A stretch of 27,167 nt of DNA from Candidatus Omnitrophota bacterium (GTDB taxonomy: Bacteria; Omnitrophota; Gorgyraeia; Aquiviventales; Aquiviventaceae), in contig JAGVGS010000077.1 in assembly GCA_020057015.1 (NCBI GenBank), positions 1 to 27,167 on the forward strand. Reading direction: 5' to 3'. The notes under the pieces were generated by a model, which was given only the letters and a program-made list of their open reading frames with translations, was not told where the DNA came from and searched no databases. Each line of letters begins with the position of its first letter. The stretch's first letter is position 1. A program made the position numbers and the translations under genes. This document shows, in pieces, positions 22,415 to 27,167 of this stretch.

Positions 22415-23493
22415 CCTGGCGGCGGGGCCAAGCGGCTTGGTGGGGGCCTGCCCTAGGGGTCCTGGTGCTGGTGGGGGGGGTGGGGGCCTCAGCAGGAGAC
22501 TTGCCGCGGCCCGCCGGCGCGGGCAAAGAGGACGGGAGCCCGGAGATCGACGCGGTGGTGGGTGAGCAGCCTATGAAGACGCAAGGCCTCATGACGACGC
22601 TGGGGGTGGAGGCGGCCCGCGCGTTTTATCTGGAGCAGTTGCCCAAGCAAGGCTGGCGGGTCGGCCCGATGCCCGGCATGGATCAAGTGCGGGCGCAGCG
22701 TAAGAACGCGGAGAAGACGTTTCGCGATCACCAGGCCGACATTGCCGCTGATCCTAAACTGAAAGCGCAGGTCGCGATGTATGATCCCGCGGGCCTGGAT
22801 CACACGCTGGAGCGCGTGATCTATGCCGAACGAGGTCGCGAGCGCCTGATGGTCGTGTTCAACGAACTCGGACCCCGGAAGACCATGGTGATGCTCAACC
22901 GCTATGACGAGGCGCGGGCCGTCGATCGTGTAGGCGATGGCCTGCCGCCGCCGCGCAGCACCACCTCAGTGTGTTGCAGCGGCGGCCAGGTGCCTAGCGC
23001 CTTGCGCATGATGCCTGAGGGGATTCCGTCCTACCCCAAGGCTCGGCCGATGGCCACCGGGGCCGTCCCGCAGATGGCGCCATCGCAGAAGATGATCTCT
23101 GAGATGGCCTTGACCGAAGATTCGGCGCACGAGGTGGCGGCTTTTTACCGGACGCGCATGGCCGCGGCGGGATGGGCGATGGAGGATCGCGGCGATGATA
23201 TCCGGCGGCTGGGGTTCAGCCTGAACCCGCTGCCGGGCGGCGGCCCGATGGATGCCAAACTGCTGGTGTTTCGCAAAGATGGTGCGATCTGCACAATCGC
23301 CATGGGCAAGATGCCCCGATCGGCGCTGACCGAGTCCGCCCCCGCGGCGCCGGCGGCCCCGGCGTCGTCTGCCCCGCAGGCCAAGGAGAAGCGGGAAGAG
23401 ACCATCATCATGCTGACGTATTTGGAAACCAAGTCCTTGAAGAAGCGAGAGGCCGGCCATGGGCTGCCCTTTGCCGCCCCTGCGCAGCGCTAG
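22411..23493 (+). CDS. Exported protein of unknown function with internal duplication
   Basis: I do not recognise a family. The 360-residue product starts MTWRRGQAAWWGPALGVLVLVGG and has a signal peptide ending GASA (about 29). Two related segments, FYLEQLPKQGWRV (72-84) and FYRTRMAAAGWAMED (245-259), each follow a helix and precede a beta-rich stretch, so there are two copies of a domain. A CC pair lies at 188-189. The C-terminus is Ala/Pro-rich, then basic. It sits between TadG and TadB, overlapping both neighbours, so it should act in the periplasm with the Tad apparatus. Confidence 0.8.
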   Translation: MTWRRGQAAWWGPALGVLVLVGGVGASAGDLPRPAGAGKEDGSPEIDAVVGEQPMKTQGLMTTLGVEAARAFYLEQLPKQGWRVGPMPGMDQVRAQRKNAEKTFRDHQADIAADPKLKAQVAMYDPAGLDHTLERVIYAERGRERLMVVFNELGPRKTMVMLNRYDEARAVDRVGDGLPPPRSTTSVCCSGGQVPSALRMMPEGIPSYPKARPMATGAVPQMAPSQKMISEMALTEDSAHEVAAFYRTRMAAAGWAMEDRGDDIRRLGFSLNPLPGGGPMDAKLLVFRKDGAICTIAMGKMPRSALTESAPAAPAAPASSAPQAKEKREETIIMLTYLETKSLKKREAGHGLPFAAPAQR

Positions 23494-23659
23494 CGCGCAA
23501 TCGACGATTGAAATGACACTGCTGCTCCTGGCGGTGGTGGGGACCCTGGTCATCATGTGCACCTTTCTACGGGGCGCGGTGGCCTCGCGCATTAAAAGCG
23601 GCGCGGACACCTTTGGCAAAGGCTTGCGCTGCAATAACTTGAGGGTGGAATGCCAGTAG
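23459..23659 (+). CDS. Small prepilin-like protein 10
   Basis: A 66-residue protein with predicted cleavage SA|QSTIEMTLL. Glu +5 is kept but Ala replaces Gly at -1, and Met lies at +6. The helix is followed by a Lys/Arg-rich tail with Cys. The gene is out of frame inside the end of the upstream gene (35 bases overlap) and overlaps tadB by 10 bases. It may be a divergent pilin or an orphan membrane peptide. Confidence 0.7.
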   Translation: MGCPLPPLRSASAQSTIEMTLLLLAVVGTLVIMCTFLRGAVASRIKSGADTFGKGLRCNNLRVECQ

Positions 23660-24513
23660 TGACCCTGTCGGACCTGCTCATCCCGCTGTGCTGTTTCGGC
23701 GCCGTGGTGATCACCACGTTTGCGGCATACCCGGTGCTGGCCGGCCGAGTCAGCACCTATTTGGATGAGCAGACCCAGAAGGCCACCGGTCAGCTCGAGG
23801 AGATGTTCGTTGTCCTCTCCCGCGAGACGGTGTGGACGCTCTACGCCACGGCGCCCTTTGCCGTGGGCCTCGGGGCCTGGCTCTTGACCGAACGGGTCAT
23901 TTTCGGCCTGTTGGGGTTTGCGCTGGGCATCCTCGTGCCCTCGATCGTGATTAAGCAGCTGGATAGCCGCCGCCGCAGCAAATTCCAAACGCAATTGGTG
24001 GATGGCCTGCTCTTGCTCAATAGCAGCTTGAAGGCGGGTCTGAGCATGCTGCAGTCGTTCGCCGCGATGGCGGAGGAGATGCCCCCACCGATTTCGCAGG
24101 AGTTTTCGCTGTTGCTGAAGGAGACGCGCATGGGGATCAACCTCGATGAGGCCATCAAGCATCTCGATCTGCGGATGCCTTCGGATGATATGCGCCTCTT
24201 CAGCACTGCCGTGCTGGTGGCTCGCGAGTCCGGGGGGGATGTGACGTCCATCTTTGGCCGACTGGTGGAGACGCTGCGCGAGCGCTACAAGATCAAGGAG
24301 AAGATCAAGACGCTCACCTTTATGGCTCGCCTGCAGGGCATCATCATGGCCATGCTGCCCTTTGCGTTCGCCTTTGCCGTCTATCAGATGGATAAGAACT
24401 ATTTCACCTTTTTTTTCACCGACCCGTTGGGTCGGATGCTGCTGACGATCATCATCGTGTTGCAGGTGCTGGGGGGGGTGATGTTCGCGCGCTTCAGCCG
24501 CTCCCCGCTATGA
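23650..24513 (+). CDS. tadB: TadB-type platform protein (T2SSF domain)
   Basis: This 287-residue inner-membrane protein has about four hydrophobic segments (about 8-30, 62-105, 230-247, 259-280) around a cytoplasmic T2SSF domain (VDGLLLLNSSLKAGLSMLQSF, GDVTSIFGRLVETLRERYKI). TadB and TadC form the platform on which CpaF acts. It overlaps the preceding gene by 10 bases; GAGGGTGG is the ribosome site. It is followed after seven bases by tadC. Confidence 0.93.
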   Translation: MPVVTLSDLLIPLCCFGAVVITTFAAYPVLAGRVSTYLDEQTQKATGQLEEMFVVLSRETVWTLYATAPFAVGLGAWLLTERVIFGLLGFALGILVPSIVIKQLDSRRRSKFQTQLVDGLLLLNSSLKAGLSMLQSFAAMAEEMPPPISQEFSLLLKETRMGINLDEAIKHLDLRMPSDDMRLFSTAVLVARESGGDVTSIFGRLVETLRERYKIKEKIKTLTFMARLQGIIMAMLPFAFAFAVYQMDKNYFTFFFTDPLGRMLLTIIIVLQVLGGVMFARFSRSPL

Positions 24514-24520
24514 GGTGTTC

Positions 24521-25435
24521 ATGCTAACGACCATGCTGATGGTGGTGTTGGTGCTCCTCGCGGGCGGCATCGCCTGGTACTACAGTTCCGATGGGACCAG
24601 CGAAGCGGTACGCACGCGTATCTATAAGGAGATCTCTGATCAGGGGAAGCGGCCCTCGCTGCTGGGGCGGTTGGTGGAGCTGCTACAGCCGATCAACCAG
24701 TATCTGCCCGCCGCCTGGATCAGTCGGAAATTAGTCAATCGACTCGAGGCCGGCGGGGTGCGGATGAGCCCCCTGCAATTTTTCGTGATCCAGGAGTTGT
24801 TCTGCATCGGCTCGGGCATCCTAATTTACGTCATCACCTTTGGCAGCCTCCGCTTCAACCTGGGATGGTTCCTGCTGTTCTCGCTGCTGGGTTTTTTTGT
24901 GCCGCAGATATGGCTCTTTAACCGCATCCAGAGCCGGCGGCAGAGCGTCTCGCGTGATTTGCCGGAAGTCGTAGACCTGTTGAGCCTGTGCGTGGATGCG
25001 GGCATGGATTTCATGAACGCCCTCGCGCGCGTGGTCAAAGAATACCGCTCTTGCCCTACGACCGAGGAGTTGAGCATTACGATCCAGGAGGTGCGGGTGG
25101 GCAAACGGCGGCGCGACGCGCTGCGCGCCTTCGCCGCCCGTATGCAGACGCCGGATACCAGCTCGTTTACCCGGACGCTGGTGCAGGCCGACCGCATGGG
25201 CAGCGGTATTGCCGAGGCGCTACAGATTCTCTCAGAAGACATGCGCATTAAACGCTATCACTGGGCCGAGCGCTATGCCCAGCAAGCGCCGGTCAAGATG
25301 CTTCTCCCGCTGCTTTTTAGCCTGGCGACGGCACTCATCATTGTGGCGGGACCGATCATGGCCCAATTCTTGAGCGGGGGTTTTGACGTGAATGCCCTGA
25401 ACTCACGTGCTTCACAGGGCGCGGGCGCGGAATAG
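24521..25435 (+). CDS. tadC: TadC-type platform protein (T2SSF domain)
   Basis: This 304-residue inner-membrane protein has an N-terminal hydrophobic segment, a central pair, and a T2SSF domain (RDLPEVVDLLSLCVDAGMDF, VQADRMGSGIAEALQILSEDMR), ending in a last membrane segment (LLFSLATALIIVAGPIM). It pairs with TadB. The ATG at 24521 follows GAGG closely; a GTG at 24515 is an alternative start. It is the last recognisable Tad gene in the window. Confidence 0.93.
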   Translation: MLTTMLMVVLVLLAGGIAWYYSSDGTSEAVRTRIYKEISDQGKRPSLLGRLVELLQPINQYLPAAWISRKLVNRLEAGGVRMSPLQFFVIQELFCIGSGILIYVITFGSLRFNLGWFLLFSLLGFFVPQIWLFNRIQSRRQSVSRDLPEVVDLLSLCVDAGMDFMNALARVVKEYRSCPTTEELSITIQEVRVGKRRRDALRAFAARMQTPDTSSFTRTLVQADRMGSGIAEALQILSEDMRIKRYHWAERYAQQAPVKMLLPLLFSLATALIIVAGPIMAQFLSGGFDVNALNSRASQGAGAE

Positions 25436-25512
25436 CGAGGGCGGCGGAGCGATTTCAGACAGCCGCTCGTCGGCTGACGGGGTCGTGTACGGTGAAGAGA
25501 TAAAAGTACGTA

Positions 25513-25562
25513 ACTTTGCTTAGAGAACGATAGTTCTCAAGGCAAAGTGCTGTCTGCTTTTT
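25513..25562 (+). terminator. Strong hairpin after the Tad genes, terminator or leader structure
   Basis: ACTTTGCTTAGAGAAC (25513-25528) and GTTCTCAAGGCAAAGT (25533-25548) form a 16-pair stem with one wobble and one mismatch around a GATA loop. A T5 run (25558-25562) follows nine bases later. The separation makes a simple terminator imperfect; it could be a leader attenuator for the next gene. Confidence 0.6.
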
Positions 25563-25599
25563 ATAGGCCTTTAGTTGAACAGGGAGCGGAAACCGCGGC

Positions 25600-27167
25600 A
25601 TGCGTATCGACCGGTGGCTTGAACTCAAGCGGACCAAGGCCTTTTGTCTGGCCTTGGCGCTGGTGTTTGCCGCCGAACAGGTGGCCTACGGTGCCGACGG
25701 CAACGTGTTCCAGATGCTGCGGCTCTCCTCGGAGCAGCAGCGCCATCTCGAAGTGGCCCAGGCTGCGGCCATCACCACGATCTACGCAGACCTCTACAAT
25801 CGCACACCGACCTCGGAGGAACTGCGCGAGGCGATTGCGTACCTGCGGCGCACGCCGCAGATGGCCCACCTGATCGAGCGCCTCAGCCAGTCGCCGGAGT
25901 CGCGCTGGCGGCTGCGTCAACTCAATCCGGAGCGCGTGCGCGCGCGCAAAGCCGAGGCCGCGCGGATCAGCCTTGCGGCCGGTCAGATCGTGAGCCGCTT
26001 CTTCCAGGAGTTAGTGGCCCAGCCTGAGTGGGGCACGACAGAAGCCGGCGCGGTCGAGATCCTGCCTGGTTTGTCCGTACGGCCGCCTTCGCCTGAACTG
26101 ACGCGGCTGAATGCGGTGGAAATCGACGCCTTCCGTGGTTGGCTGCAGGCGCCGGAGACGTTGTGCTCCAACTGCGCGCCCAATGCGCTCGCACCACTGC
26201 TCAGCACCGTAGGCCTTCATGTCTCCAGGGAGACCTTGACGGCGCAGGCCTTCTTAGTGGATTACCTCAGCGGGAATTTGCAGCAGCCGCTGCGCGGCGC
26301 GCTCACCATCTCGATGGATGCGGTGCAGCAGCTCGCCACGGCGCATGGGCTGCCGCTGCAGGCCGTGTCGCTGACCTCCGATGAGCTGCTCTTGCTGCAG
26401 CGCGCGTTCATCGCGGCCTTGGACCTCAACCAGGATGAAGAGGCGGACCACTATGTAGTGGTGTGGGATGCCGATGAGGACCGCGTGCGATATCTGGAAT
26501 CCGATGGCACGCGCGAAGAGCTGCCCACCCAGGAATTCCTGCGCTTCTTTGCCCACACCGCGCTGGTGCCTGCGGTCGAGCCCATCGGCCAAACGCTGAG
26601 TCTGCAAGCACGACGGGCCATCGCGGGTGGTCACCGCAATCGCGATGAGTCGACGTACGGAGCACCGATCATGCTGGTGCAGATGATGCTGCAGGTCGGC
26701 TCGATTGCTGGCGCGGGCATCTCGGGCGGGGCACCCGCCTTTGCCGGGGCCTTAACCAATGCCGGCGTGAGTTATGGGGCGACGTATTACTTAAAGGAAG
26801 CAGGTCTCGATCCAGGGCTAGCGGCAGTGATCGGAGGCTTCGCCGGCGGCCTCGCGGGCAGTAGTGTGACCAGTGCGGGTGGCGGGAGTTTCGATCTGAG
26901 CTCGGCCGTTAAGGCTGGGATAACCAGTGCGGCCATTACTGGGGCCACTTACGGCATTAGCGCGGGTTTGCGTGAGGCTGGTGTTTCCGACAGCCTGGCC
27001 AACCTGGGCGGGGCGGTGCTGGGTGTCGTCGCGGGCAATGCTATTGCGGGGGGGCTTTCTGCTTCGCTGAATCTTGTTAATGCGCAGTATGGCTCGACCG
27101 CGCAGGGGACCGGGACCGGTTCGACTTATAGCGGACCCGCGGCAGGAGCTGACCCCAATTTTGTCGG
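25600..27167 (+). CDS. Large exported protein with a C39-like cysteine peptidase domain (3' partial)
   Basis: The frame is open from the ATG at 25600 to the window edge (522 residues seen), with a signal peptide of about 32 residues (FCLALALVFAAEQVAYG|A). Residues about 55-105 are helical (IYADLYNRTPTSEELREA) and loosely recall DUF4214-type domains. Residues about 185-320 resemble a C39 peptidase: Cys189/Cys192 in LCSNCAPNAL, and His284 in ADHYVVVWDADEDRVRYLESDG. From about 355 it becomes rich in Gly, Ala and Ser with hydrophobic stretches, as in large secreted or surface proteins. C39 peptidases usually cut leader peptides during export; here the domain is on an exported protein, so its substrate is unclear. 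The hairpin upstream separates it from tadC. Confidence 0.8.
   Translation, partial: MRIDRWLELKRTKAFCLALALVFAAEQVAYGADGNVFQMLRLSSEQQRHLEVAQAAAITTIYADLYNRTPTSEELREAIAYLRRTPQMAHLIERLSQSPESRWRLRQLNPERVRARKAEAARISLAAGQIVSRFFQELVAQPEWGTTEAGAVEILPGLSVRPPSPELTRLNAVEIDAFRGWLQAPETLCSNCAPNALAPLLSTVGLHVSRETLTAQAFLVDYLSGNLQQPLRGALTISMDAVQQLATAHGLPLQAVSLTSDELLLLQRAFIAALDLNQDEEADHYVVVWDADEDRVRYLESDGTREELPTQEFLRFFAHTALVPAVEPIGQTLSLQARRAIAGGHRNRDESTYGAPIMLVQMMLQVGSIAGAGISGGAPAFAGALTNAGVSYGATYYLKEAGLDPGLAAVIGGFAGGLAGSSVTSAGGGSFDLSSAVKAGITSAAITGATYGISAGLREAGVSDSLANLGGAVLGVVAGNAIAGGLSASLNLVNAQYGSTAQGTGTGSTYSGPAAGADPNFV

Noticed and set aside
22966..24162. A 398-residue - strand open frame across three + strand genes
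   Set aside because: It crosses tadB, which is clearly coding, and has Arg/His/Gln-rich composition without a family match.
1..27167. CRISPR arrays, insertion sequences or prophage genes
   Set aside because: No regularly spaced repeats, transposase or phage structural motifs were seen; the only mobile hint is the duplicated tRNA end.

Overview
This is a high-GC bacterial window dominated by one large Tad/Flp-type (tight adherence, type IVc) pilus locus. All recognisable genes are on the + strand and many overlap by 1-11 bases, so long co-transcribed runs are likely. The organism is not certain. The rearranged Tad locus, very large exported proteins (subtilase-propeller-dockerin, C39-like peptidase) and GT-C glycosyltransferase would fit an uncultivated lineage such as Candidatus Omnitrophota, but that is a low-confidence inference from gene content.

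Layout. (1) 2-3376 is the 3' part of a secreted subtilisin-like protease with a seven-repeat propeller, a dockerin-like repeat pair and a C-terminal carbohydrate-binding-like module. It overlaps a PilT-type retraction ATPase (3376-4533). (2) 4530-5234 is an AbrB-type antitoxin/Doc toxin pair behind a promoter whose -10 box lies inside a 28-bp palindrome. (3) 5315-5392 is tRNA-Glu(CTC). Its last 23 bases recur directly at 5534-5556, bracketing a short non-coding insert. (4) 5686-13627 is the Tad machinery core: a small membrane protein with a hairpin over its ribosome site, a CpaF-type ATPase, a parvulin-like lipoprotein, CpaB, a CpaC secretin carrying a TonB-C-like domain, a MinD/TadZ-CpaF fusion protein and a DUF192 protein. 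(5) 13633-17539 holds a GT-C-like membrane protein with a TPR-like tail, a membrane GT2 glycosyltransferase and a methyltransferase, possibly for pilin or surface glycan modification. (6) 17578-17700 is a promoter and a c-di-GMP-I (GEMM-I) riboswitch with a terminator-like expression platform. (7) 17725-21189 is an array of nine consecutive class III (Flp/TadE-like) prepilins, each with a G|xxxxE processing motif, growing from 59 to 263 residues. (8) 21200-25435 encodes TadG, an exported protein with an internal duplication, a tenth prepilin-like protein, TadB and TadC. (9) After a strong hairpin, a large exported protein with a C39-like cysteine peptidase domain (25600 onward) runs off the window.

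How it fits together (inference). Cyclic-di-GMP sensed by the riboswitch would set expression of the pilin array and the platform genes. CpaF and the MinD-CpaF fusion would power assembly on the TadB/TadC platform, and the secretin, CpaB and lipoprotein chaperone would form the envelope channel. PilT could add a retraction motor that Tad systems usually lack. No prepilin peptidase (TadV/CpaA) or TadD/CpaD is visible, so these should be encoded elsewhere.
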